A stretch of 64,000 nucleotides of DNA. Origin: [Lactobacillus] rogosae. GTDB taxonomy: Bacteria; Bacillota; Clostridia; Lachnospirales; Lachnospiraceae. The notes below the pieces were generated by a model. It did no database searches, had not been told where the DNA came from, and was given only the letters and a program-made list of their open reading frames with translations. Shown here piece after piece: positions 15,566 through 25,291 of the stretch (the stretch's first letter is position 1; each line of letters begins with the position of its first letter). Made by a program: the position numbers and the translations under genes. The stretch spans positions 120,819 through 184,818 of the forward strand of contig FONU01000004.1 in assembly GCA_900112995.1 (NCBI GenBank), in the 5' to 3' direction.

Positions 15566-17878
15566 TTATGCTTCCTCCTTTCCGTCAATTCCCAGTTCCT
15601 TAGCTGACATCTGAGATTTGGCTATCTGCTGGTATACCTCACAATTCTTCAGAAGTTCCTCGTGAGTACCCTTTCCTACTATCTTACCTTCATCCATAAC
15701 CAAAATCTGGTCCGCGTGAAGTATTGTGCTTATTCTCTGTGCAACTATGATAACTGTACTGTCTGTAACCTTAGAAGCAAGTGCCTTTCTAAGTGCCGCA
15801 TCTGTCTTTAAATCGAGTGCTGAAAAGCTGTCATCAAATATAAATATCTTAGGATTCTTAGCAATAGCCCTTGCAATTGAAAGTCTTTGCTTCTGTCCAC
15901 CAGATACATTAGTTCCACCCTGTGCGATTGGACTTTCATATTTTGCTGACTTAGTTTCAATAAATTCAGTTGCCTGTGCAATCTCAGCTGCTTCCTTTAC
16001 TATATCCATGGAAGCCTCTGGTGCACCGAATTTGATATTAGACTCAATAGTACCTGAGAATAATATTCCCTTCTGTGGTACATAACCAAGTTCATCTCTT
16101 AATTCCTTCATTGAGATATTCTTGATATTCTCACCATCAAGAGTTATTGAACCTTCTGTTGCATCATAAAGTCTTGGAATAAGATTAACAAGTGTAGACT
16201 TTCCACATCCTGTACTTCCTATAATAGCTGTTGTCTTCCCCGGTTCAGCCACAAAATTGATATCTTCAAGAGCATTTTCATTAGCACCCGGATACTTAAA
16301 GTTAACGTGGTCAAATACTAAAAGTCCTTTAGGATTGCTTATACTCTTAGGTGACTCTGCATCTGTTATTGATGACTTTGTATTAATAACTTCATCTATA
16401 CGGTCTGCTGCTACAATCGCTCTTGGAAGCATAATTGACAACATTGTAAGCATAAGGAATGACATTACAATCTGCATAGCATATGTAATAAATGCTGTCA
16501 TTGAACCTACCTGCATAACACCGCTGTCAATTCTGTGAGCTGCTACCCATACAATACCTACTGAGAGACAGTTCATTATAAGCATCATAACCGGCATCAT
16601 AAATGTCATTACCCTGTTAGTAAAAAGCATTGTCTTTGTAAGCTCTTTATTAGCCTTATCAAATCTTTCTTCTTCCTTCTTCTCTCTACCGAATGCACGG
16701 ATAACAGAAAGACCTGTAAGTATCTCTCTTGATACAAGATTGACATTATCAACAAGCTTCTGCATAAGCTTGAACTTAGGCATTGCAACTGCCATAAGTA
16801 AAAGTACAAAGCCAATAATTACAAGAACTGCAAGGGCTATTATCCATTCCATTCCAGCACCTGTTGACATTACCTTTATAACTCCACCGATACCAATAAT
16901 AGGTGCATAAAGAACCATTCTTAATATAAGAACACATACGAGCTGTATCTGCTGTACATCATTAGTTGTACGTGTGATAAGTGAAGCTGTTGAGAACTTA
17001 TCAAGCTCTGCATTAGAAAAGCTCATTACATTCTTATATACTTTTCCTCTTAAATCACGTCCAACTCCAGCACCAACCCTTGATGCAAAGAATGCAACAC
17101 ATACAGTACATACCGCAATAAGAAGTGCCATTCCTACCATCTTAGCACCAGATATCCAAAGGTATCTTTTCTGTATGGCCTTCATATCCATTCCAGCCTT
17201 TGCATCCATTGACTTAGCGTAAGCCTTTCCCATTGAAGATATAAGGGTTGAACCCATTGTATCAAATGTTGACTGGAATTCATCTCTCATAGATATAAAC
17301 GTATCTTTAGACATTGCACCATTATCATACATTACCTTAAATATAATTCTCATATCTACACATTCTGTTGGAACTTCATTACCATCAGCATCTTCAATAT
17401 CCTTAGTAAATGTTTCAAGTTCCACACCCATTCTCTTTCCAAGGTCTGCAACTGAAACGTTCTCAAGTTCAGATACATCAACGCCCATCTGTGCCGCCAT
17501 CTGCTGTTTGAACTGTGTGACTGTAACTGATGACATCTGATTATTAATAATCAGTGCCATAGCAAGTGTATCATCATATTCATCTAACCTTTTATCATTA
17601 TTTTCTGTACGGACATATAAGTCATCCTGTTCCTCAAAACATTTCTCCCATATGCTTATCTCTTCGTCCGTCATAAACATCTTCGCTATATCATATTCAT
17701 CTTTAGTAATCTTCTCTGGAATACTATGTCCTATACCACCATTCTGGATACCAACATCAATAATATTCGATGTGTACTGTGGAAGTGCAAGATCACAATT
17801 CGCCTGCAACACAAGTAACAACAGAATAATTATTATTGATTTCCAGTATGGGGCAATACTTTTCAATATTCTGCTCAT
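15566..17878 (-). CDS. ABC exporter half, degenerate ATP site, with large extracellular insert
   Basis: A 770-residue half-transporter. About 200 residues (35-235) rich in Asp, Glu and Met lie between the first and second membrane helices and should be extracellular; this insert is the reason for the unusual length. The nucleotide-binding domain has Walker A GSTGCGKST, intact signature VSGGQ, Walker B IFIFDDSFSALD with Asp instead of Glu, and AQRIST in place of the usual switch histidine (Gln). It therefore supplies the degenerate site, complementing the partner's defective signature. Confidence 0.9.
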   Translation of the reverse strand: MSRILKSIAPYWKSIIIILLLLVLQANCDLALPQYTSNIIDVGIQNGGIGHSIPEKITKDEYDIAKMFMTDEEISIWEKCFEEQDDLYVRTENNDKRLDEYDDTLAMALIINNQMSSVTVTQFKQQMAAQMGVDVSELENVSVADLGKRMGVELETFTKDIEDADGNEVPTECVDMRIIFKVMYDNGAMSKDTFISMRDEFQSTFDTMGSTLISSMGKAYAKSMDAKAGMDMKAIQKRYLWISGAKMVGMALLIAVCTVCVAFFASRVGAGVGRDLRGKVYKNVMSFSNAELDKFSTASLITRTTNDVQQIQLVCVLILRMVLYAPIIGIGGVIKVMSTGAGMEWIIALAVLVIIGFVLLLMAVAMPKFKLMQKLVDNVNLVSREILTGLSVIRAFGREKKEEERFDKANKELTKTMLFTNRVMTFMMPVMMLIMNCLSVGIVWVAAHRIDSGVMQVGSMTAFITYAMQIVMSFLMLTMLSIMLPRAIVAADRIDEVINTKSSITDAESPKSISNPKGLLVFDHVNFKYPGANENALEDINFVAEPGKTTAIIGSTGCGKSTLVNLIPRLYDATEGSITLDGENIKNISMKELRDELGYVPQKGILFSGTIESNIKFGAPEASMDIVKEAAEIAQATEFIETKSAKYESPIAQGGTNVSGGQKQRLSIARAIAKNPKIFIFDDSFSALDLKTDAALRKALASKVTDSTVIIVAQRISTILHADQILVMDEGKIVGKGTHEELLKNCEVYQQIAKSQMSAKELGIDGKEEA

Positions 17879-18507
17879 AATTCTTCCTTTCTATTAAACT
17901 CTTCATAAACTATATCTCTTCAAATCAGGCAATAACATAAAGTAGTCTGCCACGATATTTTCTTATCTTATCATTATTGAGAAAATATGTAAATTAAGGA
18001 AATAAGAAACATTTATTAATACTTTATAAACATTGTATACAATTTTAACCAATCTATGTATTGCCCTGTATTATCAAGTATGATATTATACGCGTGAGCG
18101 TTATTCGGATGAAAATGTATCAGCTGCCAGTAATTATTATCACCTGTAATCATTGGTATTTATAGTTTATAATTATTGGATTATTTATTTAATTATTTCA
18201 AGGAAGTTTTTTAATGGTAGAAGAAAGAATTGATGTGCGACCTCAATTGGCGTGTAACAAGATTTTATTCTGAACTTTTACTTTTAAATATGCTGAATTA
18301 ATATTCTGATTTCATTTTGATTGATATACAATATAGTATATCAATTTATACCAGTCTGTATATCTACATTATTTATGTACTTACACTAATATGAGATATT
18401 TTGGTATCTGTATACACTTATTCGTGTTTATCCCATCTGTCATAACGCTACAATTAAAAATGTCTGAAAGACAGGATTGCCGTTTTATCAGACGAAAAGG
18501 AGATTTT
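17879..18507. other. Long AT-rich divergent intergenic region
   Basis: This 630-bp gap separates the ABC operon (minus) from the ECF S-component gene (plus). The only coding candidate is a 19-codon frame at 18214-18273 (MVEERIDVRPQLACNKILF) behind AAGGAAG, which may be chance. TATAGTATATC-type AT-rich palindromic stretches near 18330-18345 could be promoter or operator. Just before the S-component start, GTCTGA (18461) and TCAGAC (18489) could form a short hairpin. No riboswitch class was recognised. Confidence 0.5.
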
Positions 18508-19155
18508 ATGAATAACAACCAGACAAGTGCAGTTAATAATACTGCCAACAAAACTTTTACAACCAAATATATGGTTGAACTTGCCGCTATGATAGCAATT
18601 ATTATCATTATGGCTTTTACACCACTTGGATACATTAAACTTCCAGGTCTTACTATCACATTTTTGACAATTCCAGTAGCTGTTGGTGCTATAATTCTTG
18701 GTCCTGTTGGTGGACTTATATGTGGTCTTACTTTCGGACTTACAAGCCTCTATCAGGCAGTAACTGGCGGCTCTGTATTTACATTTGCATTATTTAATAT
18801 CAGCCCTGTATTCACTATTATTCTTACAGTTGTTCCAAGAACACTTGAGGGACTTCTTACAGGACTTATATTCAAGGGACTTCATAATATCCGCAGTGTA
18901 CAGAAGGTATCTTACTACATCGCAAGCCTTGCCTGCCCACTTCTTAACACACTGCTCTTTATGAGTACACTTGTTGCACTTTTCTATAGAACTGATTTTA
19001 TTCAGACTTATGTAACTAAATTCGCTGCAAGCAATCCATTTACTTTCGTTATCGCATTTGTCGGAACACAGGGTGCAATTGAAGCTGTTGTATGCTTTGT
19101 TGTCGCAAGTATTCTTTCAAGAACACTTTATGCTGTACTTGTAAAAAATGCTTAA
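18508..19155 (+). CDS. ECF transporter S component
   Basis: A 215-residue membrane protein with about six helices and the S-component pattern IPVAVGAIILGPVGGLICGLTFGLTSL followed by a conserved VPRTLEGLLTGLIF region. It binds a vitamin or similar small molecule and works with a shared EcfA/EcfT energising module encoded elsewhere. The overall layout is most like the pantothenate-type (PanT) group, but the ligand is not certain. The real start is the ATG at 18508 after AAAAGGAG; the longer frame beginning 117 bases upstream is not supported. Confidence 0.8.
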   Translation: MNNNQTSAVNNTANKTFTTKYMVELAAMIAIIIIMAFTPLGYIKLPGLTITFLTIPVAVGAIILGPVGGLICGLTFGLTSLYQAVTGGSVFTFALFNISPVFTIILTVVPRTLEGLLTGLIFKGLHNIRSVQKVSYYIASLACPLLNTLLFMSTLVALFYRTDFIQTYVTKFAASNPFTFVIAFVGTQGAIEAVVCFVVASILSRTLYAVLVKNA

Positions 19156-19170
19156 AACTATATAAACCAA

Positions 19171-19203
19171 GGGAGTTATAGGAATAATATTCCTATAACT
19201 CCC
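19171..19203. terminator. Bidirectional terminator
   Basis: GGGAGTTATAGGAAT and ATTCCTATAACTCCC form a perfect stem between two convergent genes; TTATT follows on the plus strand. It overlaps the last codons of the minus-strand diguanylate cyclase. Confidence 0.8.
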
Positions 19204-20590
19204 TTATTACATATGTATTCTTTCCATTAATCTTAGCATCATACATTGCATTATCTGCTTCTTTTAACAGCTTGGCATAATCAAAGCTTCCACCTATCGC
19301 AGTTACAATACCTATACTACAAGGAACAGACATATTCTTTAGCAAATCGCCTCTTTTATAGCCCTTGTTAAGAATATCATAGACCTTCTTTACTTTCCTA
19401 TCAAGTTCCTCTTTACTTATATCCCCTTCATAACCAAATACAAATTCATCTCCGCCATTTCGTCCAACTTCACCTTTAAAATTATCCTTTAATGTATTGG
19501 CAACAAATTTGATTACATTATCGCCTTCCTGATGTCCATAATTAGTATTGTAATCTTTAAAATCATCAATATCAAGAAATCCAACACTTATACGCACTTT
19601 TTTATCAGTTGCACTCTGAACCATAGCAAGCATTTTCTGCTCAATCGCTTTTTTATTATTAATTCCAGTAAGTGGATCACACTCAGCAAGTTCTCTTAAA
19701 TGTCTTTGCCTTTCCTTTTCCTGAATATTCTCATCTTCTATATGTGTGAGAAGTCCATTAATTTCATCGGAAAGCTGGTTCATCTCAACACTATTTGATT
19801 TAGGCAGTCTCTTTGAATAATCCTGTGTAGCCTTGATATCATTAAACACATTCATTATCTGTTCTATTGGTGCTAATACATTCTTTGTAATAAATATCTG
19901 CACAATAAATATAGCAAGGACAAAGAATACAAACGCAAGACATAACATAACTGTGTATGACCTGCCTGTCTGCCTCTGTGCACTCAGATTCTCAGTAAGT
20001 CTCATTCCCCAATTAGTGTTATCAACATCAGAATAATAAGTTACATAACTATCACCCCTGTATTTATAATATATTTTACCAACCGGGTTACTGTTATGGT
20101 CAACCTCATCCCAGGCTTTCTGGAAACTGTTACGTTCAGAGCTGTCAGTCACAAAATGTGAAAGACTTTTCTTCTGTTTTGTATCACCTGCCTCATAACT
20201 TTCACTTGAGGCTACTACCCTGAAATCCTTGTCCAATATAGATATACTTGCAACAAACACTCCATATTTCTTTCGTTCCTTCAACACATTGTTAATATAC
20301 TCTAAATCAACTTTACCTGCATCATAAGGACTTGGCTCTCCTACACTTTCTTTGATTGCCGCCTGTGTCATAGCATAATTAGCAACCATCTCCATTTCGG
20401 ACTTCCTGTCCTCACAGAAATTCTTAATATTAATTCTCTGATTCTCACTCACCGTCGCAAGATTGCACTCTGTCATATCGTCAATCTTCCTATTCGTCTG
20501 GTAAATTGAAAATCCACCAAAAATGCTTAGTGGAAGCAGGATAAACAAAAGTAATATTCCTAATATTCTGTTCTTTAATTTCATCATCAT
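19193..20590 (-). CDS. Membrane diguanylate cyclase with extracellular sensor
   Basis: A 465-residue protein: N-terminal membrane helix (about 5-28), extracellular sensor of the Cache type (30-205), second helix (about 210-235), HAMP linker, then a GGDEF domain with RNGGDEFVFGYEG. It should make cyclic di-GMP in response to an external ligand. I see no RxxD inhibitory site five residues before GGDEF. The start is the ATG at 20590, eight bases after AGGGG; a GTG nine bases upstream sits on the ribosome site. Confidence 0.9.
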   Translation of the reverse strand: MMMKLKNRILGILLLFILLPLSIFGGFSIYQTNRKIDDMTECNLATVSENQRINIKNFCEDRKSEMEMVANYAMTQAAIKESVGEPSPYDAGKVDLEYINNVLKERKKYGVFVASISILDKDFRVVASSESYEAGDTKQKKSLSHFVTDSSERNSFQKAWDEVDHNSNPVGKIYYKYRGDSYVTYYSDVDNTNWGMRLTENLSAQRQTGRSYTVMLCLAFVFFVLAIFIVQIFITKNVLAPIEQIMNVFNDIKATQDYSKRLPKSNSVEMNQLSDEINGLLTHIEDENIQEKERQRHLRELAECDPLTGINNKKAIEQKMLAMVQSATDKKVRISVGFLDIDDFKDYNTNYGHQEGDNVIKFVANTLKDNFKGEVGRNGGDEFVFGYEGDISKEELDRKVKKVYDILNKGYKRGDLLKNMSVPCSIGIVTAIGGSFDYAKLLKEADNAMYDAKINGKNTYVIREL

Positions 20591-20683
20591 TGGTATCACC
20601 CCTTAACACTGGTTAATAACCAGACAGACATATTATCATTACTTTCAATATACCCTTGACAGATGATAAAATCAATTAATTTG

Positions 20684-21151
20684 TTATTTTTCAAGCTCAC
20701 GGGAAAGATTTACCATCTCAATAGCACCCTCTGCACATTCAAATCCCTTATTACCTGCCTTTGTTCCTGCTCTCTCAATTGCCTGTTCAATTGTATCTGT
20801 AGTAAGCACTCCGAACATCACTGGAATATCTGTATTAAGTGATACATTAGCTATTCCTTTAGAAACCTCCGCACAAACATAATCATAATGGCTTGTAGCT
20901 CCTCTTATAACTGCACCAAGACATATCACTGCATCATATTTTCCGCTCTTTGCCATTTTAGAAGCAATAAGTGGTATTTCAAATGCACCAGGAACCCACG
21001 CAAGGTCTATATTGTCATCGCTTACTCCGTGTCTTATAAGTCCGTCCTGTGCACCTGCAACCAGCTTTGATACAATAAATTCATTAAATCTTGCCGCTAC
21101 AATACCTACTCTTGTTCCATTGTCTACTAATTTTCCTTCTAATACTCTCAT
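20684..21151 (-). CDS. ribH: 6,7-dimethyl-8-ribityllumazine synthase
   Basis: A 155-residue enzyme joining the ribitylamino-pyrimidine and dihydroxybutanone phosphate to make lumazine, the penultimate step of riboflavin synthesis. Conserved elements are [34 protein letters not shown] and [12 protein letters not shown]. Normal length. It is the last gene of the FMN-riboswitch operon, 103 bp after ribBA. Confidence 0.97.
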   Translation of the reverse strand: MRVLEGKLVDNGTRVGIVAARFNEFIVSKLVAGAQDGLIRHGVSDDNIDLAWVPGAFEIPLIASKMAKSGKYDAVICLGAVIRGATSHYDYVCAEVSKGIANVSLNTDIPVMFGVLTTDTIEQAIERAGTKAGNKGFECAEGAIEMVNLSRELEK

Positions 21152-21254
21152 AACTATTAATCTCCTCGTCTTTTTAATTTAATTTCATTACAATTTTCAT
21201 AAATCATCAATACTGCTATATGTCGGATTTTTTCAACTTTCAATCATATGAAAT

Positions 21255-22448
21255 CTATAACATATGACCCATTCTTATCTTCTTAGTGTTAAGATAAAAT
21301 CCATCATAAGCTGTCTTTTCCATTTTAATTGGAATTCTTTTACTTATCTTCATTCCAAAATCAGATAACTGGTATACCTTATCCGGATTGTTGGTAAGCA
21401 GACGTAATGTCTTAGCACCCAGATCCTTTAATATCTGTGCTCCAATGTAGTATTCTCTCATATCTCCTGGAAATCCAAGGGCAAGATTAGCATCAAGCGT
21501 ATCCATTCCTTCGTCCTGAAGTGCATATGCCTTAAGCTTATTAACAAGACCTATGCCTCTGCCTTCCTGCCGCATATATAGCAGTATTCCTCTGCCTTCC
21601 TCATTAATCTGTGTCATAGCCGCCGCAAACTGCTGTCCGCAGTCACATTTTAATGAACCAAAAGCATCACCTGTAAGACACTCTGAATGAACCCTGCACA
21701 AAAGGTCTTCTCCATTACCAACATCACCTTTTACTAAAGCAACGTGATGTTCTCCATTTAATTTATTAATGTAACAATGTGCAACAAATTCTCCATATTT
21801 TGTAGGCATTTTAGTTACTGCCACACACTCTACAAGCTTTTCGTTGCATTTTCTGTATTCCTGAATTGCCTTTATTGTTATGAATTTTAAATTCCATTTT
21901 CTGGCAAGTTCAATGAGGTCGTTCTTTCTCATCATTGTGCCATCATCTTTCATAATCTCACAGCATAAGCCACATTCTTTAAGTCCTGCAATCCTCATCA
22001 AATCAACTGTTGCTTCTGTGTGTCCGTTTCTTTCAAGAACTCCATTCTTCCTTGCAATAAGTGGAAAATTGTGTCCCGGTCTTCTAAAGTCCTCCGGCTT
22101 GGCATCATCACTTACTACCATTCTTGTTGTATAGGCTCTTTCTTTTGCAGATATCCCTGTAGTTGTATCAACATGGTCTATTGATACTGTAAATGCTGTT
22201 TCGTGGTTATCTGTATTGTCTGCTACCATATGTGGGAAATATAGCTTTTTGCTTATCTCCTCACTCATTGGCATACATATAAGACCTTTTCCATATGTTG
22301 CCATAAAATTAACATTTTCTGTTGTTGCAAACTCAGCGGCACATATGAAATCACCTTCATTCTCCCTGTCCTCATCATCTGTGACAAGTATAATCTTACC
22401 TGCTTTTAAATCTTCAACTGCTTCTTCTACTGTGTTAAACTCAAACAT
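21255..22448 (-). CDS. ribBA: Bifunctional DHBP synthase / GTP cyclohydrolase II
   Basis: A 397-residue fusion. The N-terminal half (about 1-200) is 3,4-dihydroxy-2-butanone 4-phosphate synthase ([11 protein letters not shown] metal and substrate loop, THE-like GHTEATVDL). The C-terminal half is GTP cyclohydrolase II with the zinc cysteines in [17 protein letters not shown] and the RQEGRGIGL motif. Both activities start the two branches of riboflavin synthesis. AGGAGG lies just before the ATG. It follows ribE by 12 bp. Confidence 0.97.
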   Translation of the reverse strand: MFEFNTVEEAVEDLKAGKIILVTDDEDRENEGDFICAAEFATTENVNFMATYGKGLICMPMSEEISKKLYFPHMVADNTDNHETAFTVSIDHVDTTTGISAKERAYTTRMVVSDDAKPEDFRRPGHNFPLIARKNGVLERNGHTEATVDLMRIAGLKECGLCCEIMKDDGTMMRKNDLIELARKWNLKFITIKAIQEYRKCNEKLVECVAVTKMPTKYGEFVAHCYINKLNGEHHVALVKGDVGNGEDLLCRVHSECLTGDAFGSLKCDCGQQFAAAMTQINEEGRGILLYMRQEGRGIGLVNKLKAYALQDEGMDTLDANLALGFPGDMREYYIGAQILKDLGAKTLRLLTNNPDKVYQLSDFGMKISKRIPIKMEKTAYDGFYLNTKKIRMGHML

Positions 22449-22460
22449 ATATCCTCCTTT

Positions 22461-23183
22461 TTAAAATCCATATTTACCAAGAAACTCTCTTGTTATCCCT
22501 GATGTATTCTGTCTTTGTGATGACTGTGCTTTTACTGACACATCCTGCCTTGTGGATATCTCGCCCAGTCCATCCGCTGTTACATCAAGACTTTCGCCTG
22601 TCTGTAACAATCTTTTTATGTATTTCCCTACAATATCATTCTCAAGATTGACACAATCGTTGATTCTACGCTGTGATAATGTTGTCACCTGCCTTGTATG
22701 GGGAATTACAGATACTTTAAAACTATCATCATTAACCCCTGCTACAGTAAGGCTTATTCCATCAATTGTTATTGAACCTTTTGGAACTATTAACTGCATA
22801 ATCTCTTTACCTGCATTAATTGTGTACCAGACAGCGTTATCATCCTTGCTTATCTTTGTTATTCTGCCAACACCATCTATATGTCCACTTACTATATGTC
22901 CGCCAAATCTGCCATTAGCTGGCATTGCTCTTTCAAGATTAACAGCCATTCCTGCCCGCAGATTTCCAAGTGATGACTTATTAATAGTTTCGTGCATAAC
23001 ATCTGCACTGAACTGTTTACTGCCAATTGACGTTACTGTCAGGCACACGCCATTAACTGCTATACTGTCACCTATATTGGTTCCCCAAAGAATATCTGAT
23101 GCACTTATAGTTATAATCTGAGAAAATGCGTGTCTTTGAACAGATACTATATGTCCGATTTCTTCAACAATTCCTGTAAACAA
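22461..23183 (-). CDS. ribE: Riboflavin synthase alpha chain
   Basis: A 240-residue protein with the tandem lumazine-binding barrels, MFTGIVEEIG at the start, GDSIAVNGVCLTV in barrel one and KGSITIDGISLTV in barrel two. It dismutates two lumazines to riboflavin. It is about 30 residues longer than usual because of a polar C-terminal tail after about residue 200. The start is TTG, right after the ribD stop, with GAGG in the end of ribD. Confidence 0.95.
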   Translation of the reverse strand: MFTGIVEEIGHIVSVQRHAFSQIITISASDILWGTNIGDSIAVNGVCLTVTSIGSKQFSADVMHETINKSSLGNLRAGMAVNLERAMPANGRFGGHIVSGHIDGVGRITKISKDDNAVWYTINAGKEIMQLIVPKGSITIDGISLTVAGVNDDSFKVSVIPHTRQVTTLSQRRINDCVNLENDIVGKYIKRLLQTGESLDVTADGLGEISTRQDVSVKAQSSQRQNTSGITREFLGKYGF

Positions 23184-24305
23184 TTATATACACCTCACTT
23201 TCCCCTCAATTAATATATCCTTTCCCAATCTTGTAACCGTATAATCATCAAGCTCATATGCTTTATCGGGAGTATCAACACCAATTCCACCTACTGGTGA
23301 AAGAGCATTTACACCACCCAATACTTTAGGTGCTATATAAGCCTGTATTCTGTCTACCATACCACTTGCCAGAACACTCCAGTTAAGTGTCGCTCCACCC
23401 TCGCACACAATACTGTCTATGCCAAGCTGTCCTAGCTTTATTATCAGTTCTTTTATATCTATATGAGAATTATTATCATTATCATTTTTATTGACATATA
23501 TAAGTTTACAGCCTGCCTCAGTGTATTTCCTGCACTTATCATCGTCTTTGCAGCTTGTAGCTATATATGTTGTGTACAGCTTCGCACTCCGTACAATATT
23601 GCAATCAAGCGGTGTCCTGAGATTAGTATCACATATTACTCTTGCCGGCTGGTTGATATTAACAATATCTTTACTGCGGCACGTCAACATAGGATTGTCC
23701 TTTATAACAGTTTCAACACCAACCATTACGGCTGAATATCTATGCCTGTCCATATGAACTTTATTTCTTGCTGTTTCCCCTGTTATCCACTGTGACAATC
23801 CTGTATGCGTTGCAATCTTTCCGTCCAGGGACTGTGCATACTTTAATATCACATATGGCTTTTTTTCTTTTATGTAATTAAAAAATACATAATTAAGGCT
23901 TTTACATTCCTCACTACACACAAGCTTGTCATCAACAGTTATGTTATGTTCTCTTAAAATATCCACGCCTTTCCCTGCAACTAATGGGTTAGGGTCATAA
24001 GAACCTATCACCACTCTTTTTATTCCCGCCTCAATAATTGCATTAACACAGGGTGGCTGTTTACCATAATGACAGCATGGCTCAAGTGTCACATATATCG
24101 TTGCACCACTCACATCCTCATTTGCACTGGCAAGTGCTTCTCTCTCTGCGTGAAGTCCACCATATTTCTTATGGTACCCTTCTCCTATTATCCTGCCGCC
24201 TTTAACAATAACTGCACCGACAAGCGGATTAGGATTAGTCCAGCCTGTTCCTTTCTTAGCCAGCTCAACAGCCCTTAGCATATATTCTTCATCTGTCATT
24301 GCCAT
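23184..24305 (-). CDS. ribD: Bifunctional riboflavin deaminase/reductase
   Basis: A 373-residue fusion. The N-terminal deaminase has the zinc motif HAERE and EPCCHYGKQPPC. The C-terminal reductase has KYAQSLDGKIATHTGLSQWITG and the VCEGGATL nucleotide-binding segment. Together they perform the second and third steps of the GTP branch. First gene of the operon, about 65 bp after the riboswitch terminator. Confidence 0.97.
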   Translation of the reverse strand: MAMTDEEYMLRAVELAKKGTGWTNPNPLVGAVIVKGGRIIGEGYHKKYGGLHAEREALASANEDVSGATIYVTLEPCCHYGKQPPCVNAIIEAGIKRVVIGSYDPNPLVAGKGVDILREHNITVDDKLVCSEECKSLNYVFFNYIKEKKPYVILKYAQSLDGKIATHTGLSQWITGETARNKVHMDRHRYSAVMVGVETVIKDNPMLTCRSKDIVNINQPARVICDTNLRTPLDCNIVRSAKLYTTYIATSCKDDDKCRKYTEAGCKLIYVNKNDNDNNSHIDIKELIIKLGQLGIDSIVCEGGATLNWSVLASGMVDRIQAYIAPKVLGGVNALSPVGGIGVDTPDKAYELDDYTVTRLGKDILIEGKVRCI

Positions 24306-24370
24306 AATATTACCCGCCTTCTTTCTCTAATAAATGTATATAATGGGCTTTTCATTCTTAAAATATCAAT

Positions 24371-24403
24371 AAAAAAGCCCTGAGAATAATCTTCCCAGGG
24401 CTT
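24371..24403 (-). terminator. FMN riboswitch terminator
   Basis: On the minus strand AAGCCCTGGGAAG pairs with CTCAGGGCTT and is followed by TTTTT. It lies between the FMN aptamer and ribD, as expected for transcription attenuation, although about 135 nt separate it from the aptamer. Confidence 0.8.
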
Positions 24404-24537
24404 AAATAACTATATAATACATATTCTGCAAATATCAATAGCTAATACAGTTATAATAGCTTAATAATATTATTATCATAATACATTATCTTAATATATG
24501 CTTAACAACGATTATCTAATTAAATATATCAACTTTA

Positions 24538-24643
24538 CTTCTTCCATCCAGACTGTAACTGTCGGCACTGGAATTCCACCAGTTCGTGCATAATGCTCGC
24601 GGGCTTTACCGCCGGTAGGGAATGACACCCTGCCCTGAAGTAT
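24538..24643 (-). promoter_or_regulatory. FMN riboswitch (RFN element)
   Basis: The minus strand reads CTTCAGGGCAGGGTG, CATTCCCTACCGGCGGTA, AAGCCCGCGAGC, GGTGGAATTCCAGTGCCGAC and TACAGTCTGGATGGAAGAAG in order, an essentially complete RFN consensus. It binds FMN and switches off the ribD-ribE-ribBA-ribH operon when flavin is plentiful. Confidence 0.98.
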
Positions 24644-24749
24644 TATTTAATTCTTTTATAAAATAGCACAATAGAACTAATAATTCAATAGTCTTTTGAA
24701 CATTAATTTACAACATTTAATTTATAACATTAATTTTACAGCTTATATT

Positions 24750-25202
24750 TTATAATTTAAAATCTCTGCTGTCTAACACAATAGTGAATGGTCCGTCATT
24801 TTCAAGACTTACTTTCATATCCGCACCGAATTCACCCGTTTCTACCTTTGCAACTCTTTCCCTGCACAATGCTACGAATTTCTCGTATAACTCATTGGCA
24901 AGATCCGGCTCACAGGCGTGTACAAAGCTTGGTCTGTTGCCTTTCCTGCAATCTGCATATAATGTAAACTGGCTTACAATAAGCATTTCTCCACCTACAT
25001 CATTAATTGAGAGATTAGTCTTTCCATTCTCATCTGCGAATATTCTCATTTTGCATATTTTATCAGCAAATGGCACAAGCATATCCTCTGTGTCACCCTC
25101 GCCTGCACCAAACAGTATAAGATAGCCTTTGCCTATGCTTCCTATAACATTACCATCAACTTTTACACTTGCTGAATTAACTCTTTGTATAACGAATTTC
25201 AT
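24750..25202 (-). CDS. dtd: D-aminoacyl-tRNA deacylase
   Basis: A 150-residue DTD-fold enzyme that removes D-amino acids wrongly attached to tRNA. Conserved [17 protein letters not shown] and [11 protein letters not shown] are present; the last motif normally reads GPVT and here has Phe. Normal length. It stands between the FMN riboswitch and trkH, with 89 bp to the latter. Confidence 0.95.
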   Translation of the reverse strand: MKFVIQRVNSASVKVDGNVIGSIGKGYLILFGAGEGDTEDMLVPFADKICKMRIFADENGKTNLSINDVGGEMLIVSQFTLYADCRKGNRPSFVHACEPDLANELYEKFVALCRERVAKVETGEFGADMKVSLENDGPFTIVLDSRDFKL

Positions 25203-25291
25203 TATATTTCTCCATTTTAACAGTATCTAAATGTATTTCTAAAATATTCTTTCTATATATATTAAATATCTGATTAACTATACAATCTGTT

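Noticed and set aside
18391..18507. 39-codon N-terminal extension of the ECF S component
   Set aside because: The added residues are not S-component-like, and a clear GGAG lies before the ATG at 18508.
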